Source: Candidatus Staskawiczbacteria bacterium
GTDB taxonomy: Bacteria > Patescibacteriota > Minisyncoccia > Minisyncoccales > Staskawiczbacteraceae
Length of the DNA stretch: 54,099 nt
NCBI GenBank assembly: GCA_016866675.1
Contig: VGLO01000001.1
Location: 1-54,099 of the forward strand
Direction: 5' to 3'
Below the pieces are notes generated by a model. The model searched no databases, was not told the DNA's origin, and was given only the letters and a program-made list of their open reading frames with translations. Each line of letters starts with the position of its first letter. Position 1 is the first letter of the stretch. Below are positions 33,987-42,179 of the stretch, one piece after another. The translations under genes were made by a program, and so were the position numbers.

Positions 33987-34727
33987 ATGGAAATAGAAAA
34001 ACAATCAGTAATTGTAGAAATAAGAGCTGGCACCGGCGGAGATGAAGCCGGGCTTTTTGCGCGTGATTTATATAGGATGTATACAAAGTATGCTACCAGC
34101 CAAGGATGGGGGCAAAAAGTGCTGGATTCTAATATGTCTGACATTGGAGGATATAAAGAAATTATTTTTGAGTTAAAGGGAGAGGAAGCTTATGATCAGC
34201 TTCAGTATGAGGGCGGAGTACATCGCGTTCAAAGAATTCCCAAAACAGAAAAACAGGGACGTGTACATACTTCAACGGTGACAGTGGCTGTAATGAAAAA
34301 ACCTCAAAGGACAGAATTTTCAATAAACCCAGCTGACATTCAAATGGATACTTACAGGGCTTCAGGAGCCGGCGGACAGTATGTAAATAAGACCGAATCA
34401 GCTGTTAGGCTTACTCACAAGCCAACAGGAGTTGTAGTGACTTCTCAGTCTGAAAGATCTCAACTTCAAAATCGAGAAAACGCCATGCAATTAATGGCTG
34501 CTAGAATCTTGCAAGCTCAAGAGGAAGCAGACTTATCAAGTTTATCAGAAGAAAGACGCGCACAAATTGGATGGGCAAAAAGATCAGAAAAAACTCGGAC
34601 ATATAATTATCCGCAAAACAGAATTACCGATCACCGAATTGGAAAATCGTGGCATAATCTTGAAAAAATTGTTGAAGGAGATTTAAGCCCCATCATCAAA
34701 GCATTTAAAAAAGGAAAAGAAGAATAA
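33987..34727 (+). CDS. prfA: Peptide chain release factor 1 lacking domain 1
   Basis: This 246-residue class I release factor (normal RF1 is about 350-360) begins directly at VEIRAGTGGDEAGLFARDLY. The codon-recognition loop is PKT (85-87, in RIPKTEKQGRVHTS) instead of the usual PAT or PVT. The GGQ hydrolysis motif is at 129-131 (SGAGGQYVNKTESAVR), and RTYNYPQNRITDHRI identifies RF1. The N-terminal helical domain that normally contacts the ribosomal stalk base is missing. The frame stays open upstream to 33759, but that part is antisense to another gene and does not resemble RF1. It is the only housekeeping gene here on the plus strand. Confidence 0.9.
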   Translation: MEIEKQSVIVEIRAGTGGDEAGLFARDLYRMYTKYATSQGWGQKVLDSNMSDIGGYKEIIFELKGEEAYDQLQYEGGVHRVQRIPKTEKQGRVHTSTVTVAVMKKPQRTEFSINPADIQMDTYRASGAGGQYVNKTESAVRLTHKPTGVVVTSQSERSQLQNRENAMQLMAARILQAQEEADLSSLSEERRAQIGWAKRSEKTRTYNYPQNRITDHRIGKSWHNLEKIVEGDLSPIIKAFKKGKEE

Positions 34728-34753
34728 AAATCCGCCAGTTGGCGGATTTTTTG
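34727..34753 (+). terminator. Terminator of prfA
   Basis: ATCCGCCAGTTGGCGGAT followed by six T. Confidence 0.9.
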
Positions 34754-34762
34754 TAAAGAAAT

Positions 34763-35073
34763 AGACTCGTGAAGCTGTTCACGAGTCTTTTCCAACTTAA
34801 GCAGTTGGCGCTTTCTCCTCGGTTCTATTACTCGCGACCGAAAATTTGTTGATTGTACGAGGCCAGACTCCAAGTCCGGCCTTCAAAGAACTGCCCCTTT
34901 TGTCGGGGTCGAGGATCGGCAATATGGTCGCCGATTGCCTTGGCCGCAATAGTGCAGCCAGCGGCCGCTTCTTAGCGCGCTCTGTCAATTGATACACGGG
35001 GTGAATTGGCTGCTCCTTGCCTTTCATAAACGCGACACAAGCAAAAAGACGCTCTCGAGAGCGCCTTTTTTAT
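34763..35073. other. GC-rich island between two terminator-like hairpins
   Basis: AGACTCG/CGAGTCT (34763-34787) and GGCGCTC/GAGCGTC (35048-35066) bound a segment visibly richer in GC than the surroundings. A 76-codon minus-strand frame (34797-35027, starting MKGKEQPIHPVYQLTERAKK) has no SD, no promoter and no recognised family. Several stems (ATCGGC/GCCGAT, GGCC/GGCC, GCAGCCA/TGGCTGC) also allow a structured RNA. I cannot decide between them. Confidence 0.4.
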
Positions 35074-35083
35074 AATATTATCC

Positions 35084-36484
35084 CTATCCCCCAATGGCCT
35101 TGATATCGGCTTCGTATTGAGATGCAAACTTTAGTACAGAATTTGCGTAAGCCCTGCATTCATATCTTCCATAATTTCCGCCACAGTAATACTTTGCTGC
35201 AGCAACAGATTCAGAGCTTCCCGCTCCATTATCTTTTAATAACAATCCTGAAGCTAAAAACGCATCTCTAATATTCCAAGGGTTTGCCGTTCTTCCTGTA
35301 ATATCAGTCACTTTGATTGTATAAGCGCTCCATGTTGAGGCAATAAACTGCGCCGGACCCATTGCCCCACCCCAGCCATAAGGTGTCCCATTGCTTGTGT
35401 ATAGTGGAATCCAGCATGACACAGGGGTTTCCTTTGTTTTCATTCCCAAACTTTCGGTTAAAGAAATAAATCCCTGAATTGATTTTGGATTCATTACTCT
35501 TTTTTTTGCGACACCCTGAAGGTTTGTACCGTTTCCAGTGTCAAAATCAGTTAAATAACATTGCCCTACATTTCTTCCAAGACTTGACTCTTGGGTTAAT
35601 ATGGCCAACAAGAAAGCGGGCCTAACCCCCGTGACACTTGAAACATACTTTGCAATTTCTAGCGCTTCTCCAAATGTTGGGGCCTGAGAAACTCCAATCA
35701 ACTCAAAGATTCTAGCCTTAATAGAGGCTGCGTTTTTATCTGCCTCTGCTTTTTCTCTTTGCTGTTGCTGATATTGAGCTTCTGTTAACTTTAAAAGACT
35801 GTCTTGTTGCTGTTTGTTTTTTTCGTTTTGCTGTTTTTGTAAATTCTGAACCTGAATAGTTTTTTGCACTTGACCCTTTTCAGTGTCTATTTTTACTTTT
35901 TGCGTTTCCAGGTAATTCTTCAAATTTGTAGTACTATCAATTAAAGCACTAATTTTTGCATTTAAAGATTCTAGATAAGCTAAGTTACTAAAAAAGTCTG
36001 ACAAATTTCCCTCAAGCAAAATAACAAATGAAGATTTTTTATCTTGCTCGTAAATAGATCTTAATATAGCTATAATTTGTTCTTGAGCCTCGCTAATCTC
36101 AAAAGAGGTCTTATCAATTGATTTTTGAGTATCGTTAATTTGCAAACTCAAGTCCTTTACCAAGAGAGTTCCCTGACTTATTTGATAATCTAAACCAGAT
36201 ATCTTCTTCTTTAACGAAGAAATTTCATTTTGTAGAGTATTTTTTTGTTGTTGAGTTTTAGACAAATCATTTGCAATTAGAGCAGATTGCTGGTCATAAT
36301 AATCTGCGCACTTTTCAAGCTTTGCCCTACACTCTGATGAGCTAATGTCTTTACAAGTATTTTCGTCTTGTGTAATCTGTTCACACATCACAGATAAATC
36401 ATCTGCAAAAACTTTATCTGTTTTAATGAAAACAAAAACAGGAACCAGAAAAGCTAAAAGTAATGAAATAAATGATTTTCGCAT
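35084..36484 (-). CDS. Secreted coiled-coil lytic transglycosylase
   Basis: This 466-residue protein has a signal peptide (about 1-27, ending VFADDL), a long coiled coil (about 60-250) of the kind found in PcsB/EnvC-type hydrolases, and a C-terminal lytic transglycosylase domain (about 265-460). Catalytic Glu299 lies in ILTQESSLGRNVG, and GAMGPAQFIASTWSAYTIK is the substrate-groove motif. It cleaves glycan strands of peptidoglycan, probably under control of the coiled coil at division sites. The last segment has several Cys (YYCGGNYGRYECRAY). Confidence 0.88.
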   Translation of the reverse strand: MRKSFISLLLAFLVPVFVFIKTDKVFADDLSVMCEQITQDENTCKDISSSECRAKLEKCADYYDQQSALIANDLSKTQQQKNTLQNEISSLKKKISGLDYQISQGTLLVKDLSLQINDTQKSIDKTSFEISEAQEQIIAILRSIYEQDKKSSFVILLEGNLSDFFSNLAYLESLNAKISALIDSTTNLKNYLETQKVKIDTEKGQVQKTIQVQNLQKQQNEKNKQQQDSLLKLTEAQYQQQQREKAEADKNAASIKARIFELIGVSQAPTFGEALEIAKYVSSVTGVRPAFLLAILTQESSLGRNVGQCYLTDFDTGNGTNLQGVAKKRVMNPKSIQGFISLTESLGMKTKETPVSCWIPLYTSNGTPYGWGGAMGPAQFIASTWSAYTIKVTDITGRTANPWNIRDAFLASGLLLKDNGAGSSESVAAAKYYCGGNYGRYECRAYANSVLKFASQYEADIKAIGG

Positions 36485-36524
36485 CTCTTAAAATTTAAAC
36501 TATACTCCCATTATATTTTAATAC

Positions 36525-36562
36525 AACAAAAAAGCAACCTTATTTCATAAAGTTGCTTTTTA
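36525..36562 (-). terminator. Terminator of rplY
   Basis: GCAACTTTATGAAATAAGGTTGC followed on the minus strand by TTTTTTG. Confidence 0.85.
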
Positions 36563-36576
36563 AACTTTTAAAACTG

Positions 36577-37236
36577 TTATTTAATTTCTTCAACCACATC
36601 TTCCTCCTTCTTTTCCTTTACAACCTTCTCAACATCTTCCACATTTTCTGTAATTTCTGCCGACAATTCTTCTTCAACTTTCTGAGGAGGCAAAACCGCC
36701 ACAATTATTTCTTCAGGGTTCTTTAAAACCTCTACATCTTTTGGTAGTTTTAGGTCTTTTACCAAAATATGGTCATCAAAAGTTTTAAGAGACTCAACAT
36801 TAACCAAAATTTCGTGAGGCAAATTTTGAGGTAAAGCTTTTACCACAATTTCTAGCATGTTTTTTACCAAAGTCCCACCTAAGTCCTTTTCAGCTAGAGC
36901 CACTCCCTCAAATACAATAGGAATTGCAACTTCAACAGTTTCTTTTAAGTTTGGCTGAAAAAAGTCTATGTGAATAAAATCTCCAGTTATTGGATCTTTT
37001 TGAATATTGTGAACCAAAACAGTCCTTTTATCTTTAGTTCCATATAGGTCAATTTCAATCAAAGAGCTTTCTCCAGCTAACTTATAAACTTTTTTAAAAT
37101 CCTTTTCATCAATTTCAATAATGTCGTTTTTCTTTAAATTGTGTCCATAGACAACAGCAGGGATTTTTCCTACTCCCCTAATTGAATTGGTTTTCTTTCC
37201 CAACTCACTTCTTGTTTTTGCTAATAATGAAATCAT
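36577..37236 (-). CDS. rplY: Ribosomal protein L25/CTC family
   Basis: The 219-residue protein is a long-form bL25 (TL5/CTC). The N-terminal 5S-binding barrel (LLAKTRSELGKKTNSIRGVG at the start, AVVYGHNL, IHIDFFQPN) is followed by the C-terminal CTC domain (VAIPIVFEGVALAEKDLGGT, ILVNVESLKTFDDHILVKDL) and an acidic tail rich in Glu and Val. It binds 5S rRNA in the large subunit. It is a single gene with its own terminator. Confidence 0.95.
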   Translation of the reverse strand: MISLLAKTRSELGKKTNSIRGVGKIPAVVYGHNLKKNDIIEIDEKDFKKVYKLAGESSLIEIDLYGTKDKRTVLVHNIQKDPITGDFIHIDFFQPNLKETVEVAIPIVFEGVALAEKDLGGTLVKNMLEIVVKALPQNLPHEILVNVESLKTFDDHILVKDLKLPKDVEVLKNPEEIIVAVLPPQKVEEELSAEITENVEDVEKVVKEKKEEDVVEEIK

Positions 37237-37283
37237 GATTATATGCGAATCTATAGATTAATATGAAAAGTATAACAGATAAT

Positions 37284-37463
37284 ATGATTTTTTGCAACTC
37301 CTATGCTGCGACCGGTGTGGGGGGTGTGGTGAGTGCTGCTGCCAGCAATGGCAGGAGCATGAGGCCACTTAAAGAATTCAACGCAGTTCACAAACCACAA
37401 ACTGCGTCAACAAAAAAGTGGATTACATATAAGCCCACGGATGGTACCGCGGGCTTTTTTCAT
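37284..37463 (+). ncRNA. Unassigned structured RNA, about 175 nt
   Basis: The plus strand has hairpins CTGCCAGCAATGGCAG (37338-37353 region) and ACGCAGTT/AACTGCGT (37381-37407), and a final terminator GCCC(A)CGG..CCGCGGGC with T6 (37432-37458). A GATAAT box lies at 37278-37283. An open frame from 37263 has no SD and runs straight through the terminator stem, so I read this as RNA rather than protein. The transcription start is uncertain. Confidence 0.5.
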
Positions 37464-37471
37464 GCAAAAAA

Positions 37472-38335
37472 TTAGGCTTTGCCTTCACTCCCAAAGAGCT
37501 TAATTTTCTCTTCAATCACCTTCTGCACCTCATTAATTGAGTTTTGCAGGTATTTATATGGAGTTATTTGATCTTTATTGGCATCCAGCGTATTTCTGAG
37601 TGTTTTGGTATAAGCCAGCCTCGTTTCTGTATTAATATTTATTTTTACAATTCCCAGTTTTATCCCCTCCTTAATGTCTTCTTCTGGGGTGCCTGATCCT
37701 CCGTGCAATACCATGGCAATTCCCACATTTTCTTTCAAATCTTTTAACCTATCAAGTTTTAAATGAGGTGAGACGCCGCTGGCATCAATTCCGTGAAAAG
37801 TTCCGATAGAAACCGCCATAACATCAATATGGGCTTTTTTTAAATACTCCTTTGCCTCATCCACCTTGGTTAAATCTTCTTCTTTAATTTGAAACTTTTC
37901 TGTGTACAGTTTTGAAGCATCAGTCCCAAACCTGCCGACTTCACCTTCAACGACGATCCCCTTCCACTTCCCAAAGGCAACAACTTCTACGCTTTTTTTA
38001 ATGTTCTCATCTAAAGGAAGCTTTGAGCCGTCAAAGTGAATCATGTCGTATCCTGCAGCTACCGCCTCCTTTAAATAGTCCACCGATTTTCCGTGATCTA
38101 AATTCAAAAAAATTGGCACTCCCGTTTTCTTTCTCAAAGCATCTCTCATGGCCACTGCCTCTTGTAAACCAACAAATTTGGCTTCACCTTCTGAAGTCCC
38201 CAAAATAATTGGAGATTTCATATTTTGAGCCGCTTGAACAATCCCCCTTACCTGAGACCAATCAGAAAAGTTAAACTGCCCAATCGCCCACCCCTCTTTA
38301 TACGCTTTGTCTAAATAATATTTTAAATTTTTCAT
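37472..38335 (-). CDS. fba: Fructose-bisphosphate aldolase, class II
   Basis: This 287-residue zinc aldolase splits fructose 1,6-bisphosphate into the two triose phosphates. Visible motifs are FLNLDHGKSVDYLKEAVAAG (metal His and catalytic Asp, about 77-96), MIHFDGSKLPLDENI, VEGEVGRFGTDA, GIDASGVSPHLKLD and LHGGSGTPEEDIKEGIKLGI. It starts 3 bases after the PfkB kinase gene stop, so both are one unit of the upper glycolytic reactions. Confidence 0.95.
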   Translation of the reverse strand: MKNLKYYLDKAYKEGWAIGQFNFSDWSQVRGIVQAAQNMKSPIILGTSEGEAKFVGLQEAVAMRDALRKKTGVPIFLNLDHGKSVDYLKEAVAAGYDMIHFDGSKLPLDENIKKSVEVVAFGKWKGIVVEGEVGRFGTDASKLYTEKFQIKEEDLTKVDEAKEYLKKAHIDVMAVSIGTFHGIDASGVSPHLKLDRLKDLKENVGIAMVLHGGSGTPEEDIKEGIKLGIVKININTETRLAYTKTLRNTLDANKDQITPYKYLQNSINEVQKVIEEKIKLFGSEGKA

Positions 38336-38338
38336 AAA

Positions 38339-39364
38339 TTATTTCACCAGACAAATATTATTGTCGCACTCTTCCCTTAAAACTTCTACCCTCGTAAAAT
38401 TTTCTCCTTTTTTAAGTAGGCCATTTTTTGCGCCTATTTGACTTATACATTCTTCTGAATTTGCCATTCCAAGCTGAATTGCATATTCAATATCTCCCTT
38501 ACTATGAATAAAACCAGACACAAATCCTGCCCCAAAAGCATCTCCTGCTCCCGTAGTATCAACCACCTCTCTTTTTTCATTCGGCTTTGCTTTGAAAATT
38601 TGCTTGCCATCTGAAACTACCACACCTTCGCCTCCTTTTGTCATTACAGCAATACCGGGACAAATTTCATCTATTTTTCTAAAAATATCAGCCTCTCTAT
38701 TAAATGTAATTTTTGTTAAAAAACTTGCTTCTTCTTGATTTAAAATTAAAATATCAATTTTTTTTGCAATATCGTAAAAATGTGGTAATGAAAGTTGTGC
38801 CATGCCGGGATTTGCAGCAATTTTTATTTTGTTTTTACTTGCAAAATCAACAATTTCTTCAAAAGCTTTACACATTTGACCAGACAAAGGCGCTAAATAA
38901 AACCACTTTGCTTTTAGTTTGCCAAAATTAATTCCATTTTTACTTAAAACTTCAGAGGCTCCCCTGTAAGCTAAAATTGTTCTTTCTTTATTTGAATCTA
39001 AAATAACTATTGAATGGTTTGTTGGCTTTTCGTTGCTTTTTTGAATAAGACCTGTGTTAATTTTTAAGTTTTTTAATTCTTTAATAATTTCCTGGCTAGC
39101 TAAATCCTCTCCTAGGCCACCAAAAAACGCTGTTTTAAAGCCTTGTTTGGCAAAAGTTGCAGAAGTATTGGTACCACCCCCTCCACTCATAAAATTTATT
39201 TGCTCAACATCAATTTTAGATCCCAATGGAAAACAAACTCCAGTGCTTTCTATATTTTCAGTAGAACTATTAGAGCCTGCGGGATTATATTTCAAAACAG
39301 TTAAGTTTTTAGGCTTTACAATTATGTCCCTTGTAGCTGAACCAAAGGTTATAATGTCGTACAT
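38339..39364 (-). CDS. PfkB-family carbohydrate kinase
   Basis: The 341-residue ribokinase-fold kinase has the N-terminal substrate signature MSGGGGTNTSATFAKQGF (about 58-75) and the C-terminal ATP/anion-hole signature VVDTTGAGDAFGAGFVSGF with the catalytic Asp. The neighbouring aldolase gene makes a phosphofructokinase or similar sugar-phosphate role attractive, and no other phosphofructokinase is in the window. Ribose, fructose or nucleoside kinase activity cannot be excluded. No SD is present. Confidence 0.85.
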   Translation of the reverse strand: MYDIITFGSATRDIIVKPKNLTVLKYNPAGSNSSTENIESTGVCFPLGSKIDVEQINFMSGGGGTNTSATFAKQGFKTAFFGGLGEDLASQEIIKELKNLKINTGLIQKSNEKPTNHSIVILDSNKERTILAYRGASEVLSKNGINFGKLKAKWFYLAPLSGQMCKAFEEIVDFASKNKIKIAANPGMAQLSLPHFYDIAKKIDILILNQEEASFLTKITFNREADIFRKIDEICPGIAVMTKGGEGVVVSDGKQIFKAKPNEKREVVDTTGAGDAFGAGFVSGFIHSKGDIEYAIQLGMANSEECISQIGAKNGLLKKGENFTRVEVLREECDNNICLVK

Positions 39365-39385
39365 ATGAAAATTATTCTAATTAAA

Positions 39386-41788
39386 CTAAATACTCTGATT
39401 AGGCATTTTTTTCTTTTCTTTTTCTGAAATCATTAACATCGTCTTTATAATTGAGTCTGGGTTTAATGAAATTGACTCTATTCCGGTATTTACTAAAAAT
39501 TCAGCAAAATTTGGAAAGTCGCTTGGCCCTTGTCCGCATATTCCAGAGTACTTTCCTTTTTCTTTACAAATTTTGACTGCTTGTTCAATTAATTTTTTCA
39601 CGGCTTCATTTTTTTCATTTCCAATACTAGCAATTTCAGAATTATCTCGGTCTAATCCCAAAGTTAATTGAGTTAAATCGTTGGACCCTATTGAAAAACC
39701 GTCAAAAATTTCTAGAAATTCTTCTGCTAAAATTACGTTTGACGGAATTTCACACATGACAAATACCTTCAATCCCCTTTGTCCCTTTTCTAGACCAGCC
39801 TCCTTCATAATTTTTAAAACCTTCTCTCCTTCTTCAACTGTTCTGCAAAATGGAACCATTACTTGCACATTATCAATTCCAAATTCCTCTCTTACTTTTT
39901 TAATTGCCTTACATTCTAAAATAAAAGCTTCCTTAAATTTTTCATCATAATATCTAGATGCTCCTCTAAAACCAATCATGGGATTTCTTTCTTCATCTGA
40001 TTCATATAAATGACCTCCCAAAAGTTCTCTATATTCGTTTGTTTTAAAGTCAGAAAACCTTACAATAACTTGCTTTGGATAAAAGGCCGCTCCAATTTTT
40101 CCAACTCCCTCTGCTAATTTATCAACATAAAAATCAACCTTATTGCTGTATCCTAGGGTTAACTTATCAATTTGTTTCTTTAAACTACTTGGGAGTTTTT
40201 TATAATTAATTAAAGCGTTTGGATGGATTTTAATGGTATTTGCAATAATTAATTCCTCACGAGCCAACCCAACACCATCATTTGGTATAAAACTTAGATT
40301 AAACGCCTGACTTGGATCAGCCAAATTCATTTCTATTTTTATTTTTGGTTTTTCTACTTTTGAAATATCAGTTTTTTTTACCTCAAACTTAATTAAGCCT
40401 TCGTAAGCTAGTCCCTCTTCACCCCCAGAACAATCAACTGTGATTTCTTTGCCGGTTTTAATTGTTTTTGTAGCGTTATCTGTCCCAACAATACATGGAA
40501 TTCCTAATTCCCTTGAAACAATTGCTGCGTGGGCTGTCCTACCCCCTTGATCTGTAATAATAGCCGAAGCCAATTTCATTGCTGGTACCCAATCTGGGTC
40601 GGTCATGCCGGTAACCAAAATTTCTCCTTTTTTAAACTTGTTAATATCTTTTGCAGACATTATTTTATTTGCCTTTCCAGAGCCAATCTTACTTCCAACA
40701 CTCATACCACCAGCCAAAACCTTCAACTTTTTTGACCTATCAATAACGTAATCTTCTAAAATATTTACATTCCTCTTACTTTGAACAGTTTCTGGTCTTG
40801 CTTGAACAATATACAACTTCCCTTCTTTTCCATCTTTTGCCCACTCCATGTCCATGGGTTTTTGATAATGTTCTTCAACCAACATTGACCACTTTGCCAA
40901 TGTTAAAATTTCTTCATCAGACAAAACAAAATTATTCCTTTCTTTTTCTGTAGTGTTGATATTTTTTGTAGGCTTTGATTTATTTTTGTCATAAATCATC
41001 TTTAACAATTTTGACCCAACTTTCTTTTCAATAATTGGTTTAAACTCTGTTTTTAAAGTAGTCTCAAAAACATAGTACTGATCTGGCTCAACTCTTCCTA
41101 AAACAACATTTTCTCCTAATCCATAACTTGCATTTATTAAAACAGCGTCTGCAAATCCAGACTCTGTATCACATGAAAACATTACTCCAGAGGCTCCAAC
41201 GTCCGACCTCACCATTTTTTGCACTCCAGCTGACAAGCCAACCTTCATATGAGAAAAACCCATTTCCTGTCTGTATGCAATAGCTCTGTCAGTAAAAAGC
41301 GACGCAAAACACTTTTTAACTGCCTCAACTACATTGTTTTCCCCTGAAATATTCAAATATGTCTCCTGTTGCCCAGCAAAAGAAGCTCCAGGTAAGTCTT
41401 CTGCGGTAGCAGAAGACCTTACGGCAACATCTACTTCTCTGGCTCCATAAGAATTTGATAGCTCTTTATAAAAAAAACCAATCTCTTTTTGTAAATCTTC
41501 TGGGAAAGTTGCAGCCAGAATGGCTTCCCTCGCTTCCCTTCCTTTTGCCTGAAGCATTTTTAGATTATGCACATCAAGATTTTTTAAAATGCCATCAATT
41601 TGTTTATCAAGACCTGTCTCTTTTAAAAAAGCAAAGTAGGCATCCGCGGTAATTGCAAAACCATTAGCACAATTTACTCCTTTTGGGATTAAATTATTAT
41701 AAAGCTCTCCAAGTGAAGCGTTTTTTCCACCCACAACACTAACATCTTTAATCCCTAAGTCTTTAAACCAAATAATATTTTTCTCCAT
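39386..41788 (-). CDS. ppsA: Phosphoenolpyruvate synthase
   Basis: This 800-residue three-domain enzyme converts pyruvate and ATP to PEP, AMP and phosphate, or runs in reverse to make ATP. The N-terminal ATP-grasp part begins IIWFKDLGIKDVSVVGGKNA and carries VRSSATAEDLPGASFAGQQE. The swivelling phosphohistidine domain has GGRTAHAAIVSRELGIPCIVG (His near 415), and the C-terminal TIM barrel has GFRGASRYYDEKFKEAF and YSGICGQGPSDFPNF (Cys near 770). In small CPR genomes this enzyme often takes the place of pyruvate kinase, which is inference here. It has a TATAAT box upstream and an AT-rich, SD-less leader. Confidence 0.95.
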   Translation of the reverse strand: MEKNIIWFKDLGIKDVSVVGGKNASLGELYNNLIPKGVNCANGFAITADAYFAFLKETGLDKQIDGILKNLDVHNLKMLQAKGREAREAILAATFPEDLQKEIGFFYKELSNSYGAREVDVAVRSSATAEDLPGASFAGQQETYLNISGENNVVEAVKKCFASLFTDRAIAYRQEMGFSHMKVGLSAGVQKMVRSDVGASGVMFSCDTESGFADAVLINASYGLGENVVLGRVEPDQYYVFETTLKTEFKPIIEKKVGSKLLKMIYDKNKSKPTKNINTTEKERNNFVLSDEEILTLAKWSMLVEEHYQKPMDMEWAKDGKEGKLYIVQARPETVQSKRNVNILEDYVIDRSKKLKVLAGGMSVGSKIGSGKANKIMSAKDINKFKKGEILVTGMTDPDWVPAMKLASAIITDQGGRTAHAAIVSRELGIPCIVGTDNATKTIKTGKEITVDCSGGEEGLAYEGLIKFEVKKTDISKVEKPKIKIEMNLADPSQAFNLSFIPNDGVGLAREELIIANTIKIHPNALINYKKLPSSLKKQIDKLTLGYSNKVDFYVDKLAEGVGKIGAAFYPKQVIVRFSDFKTNEYRELLGGHLYESDEERNPMIGFRGASRYYDEKFKEAFILECKAIKKVREEFGIDNVQVMVPFCRTVEEGEKVLKIMKEAGLEKGQRGLKVFVMCEIPSNVILAEEFLEIFDGFSIGSNDLTQLTLGLDRDNSEIASIGNEKNEAVKKLIEQAVKICKEKGKYSGICGQGPSDFPNFAEFLVNTGIESISLNPDSIIKTMLMISEKEKKKMPNQSI

Positions 41789-41856
41789 TTTATTTTAATT
41801 TGATTATATTTAAGGTAATTAAACTAGTATATCATTTATAAAAAATAGCAACAACT

Positions 41857-41885
41857 TTGACAAAATTTATTTTTTAAACTATCAT
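41857..41885 (+). promoter_or_regulatory. Promoter of the structured RNA at 41892
   Basis: TTGACA (41857-41862), a 17-base spacer, TATCAT (41880-41885). Confidence 0.8.
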
Positions 41886-41891
41886 TCCATA

Positions 41892-42147
41892 AAGAACTAA
41901 AGCGAGGAAAATTGGGAAGTCTTCCATTAAGGCATTTCATGGTGGTGCCGTAAGTATGTCTAGCAAGACTCTCTCTTGGTGCAAGCAAGAAGAGTTAAGC
42001 GAAGTACTGGGAAGGCTACAATCAGCTCCAAAAGAGCAGGACAAAGTCGGATAATTCTCGAGGAACCTCTGCTCCTATCGAGATAAGCCGATGCCAACTA
42101 CCTCGCTAAATCAAAACCCCCAAGACACTTTTGTCTTGGGGGTTTCT
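41892..42147 (+). ncRNA. Unassigned structured RNA, about 250 nt
   Basis: It is bounded by a consensus promoter and a strong terminator (ACCCCCAAGAC/GTCTTGGGGGT, 42115-42143). AGCGAGG (41901-41907) pairs with CCTCGCT (42101-42107) to close the molecule. Inside, TTGG/CCAA and GGCAT/ATGCC continue the closing helix, and a bulged hairpin (TCGG, TCTCGA)/(TCGAGA, CCGA) spans 42048-42091. GAGGAAAATTGG near the 5' end recalls the RNase P GAGGAAAGTCC motif, but the other RNase P blocks are missing. It sits between ppsA and gapA on the opposite strand, with no reading frame of note. Confidence 0.65.
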
Positions 42148-42179
42148 TAAAAAAATAAGTGAAAAGTTACTTGTTTTTT

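Noticed and set aside
41892..42147. RNase P RNA
   Set aside because: Only a partial GAGGAAA match at the 5' end; the other conserved blocks, including ACAGAA near the 3' end, are absent, and the RNA is short.
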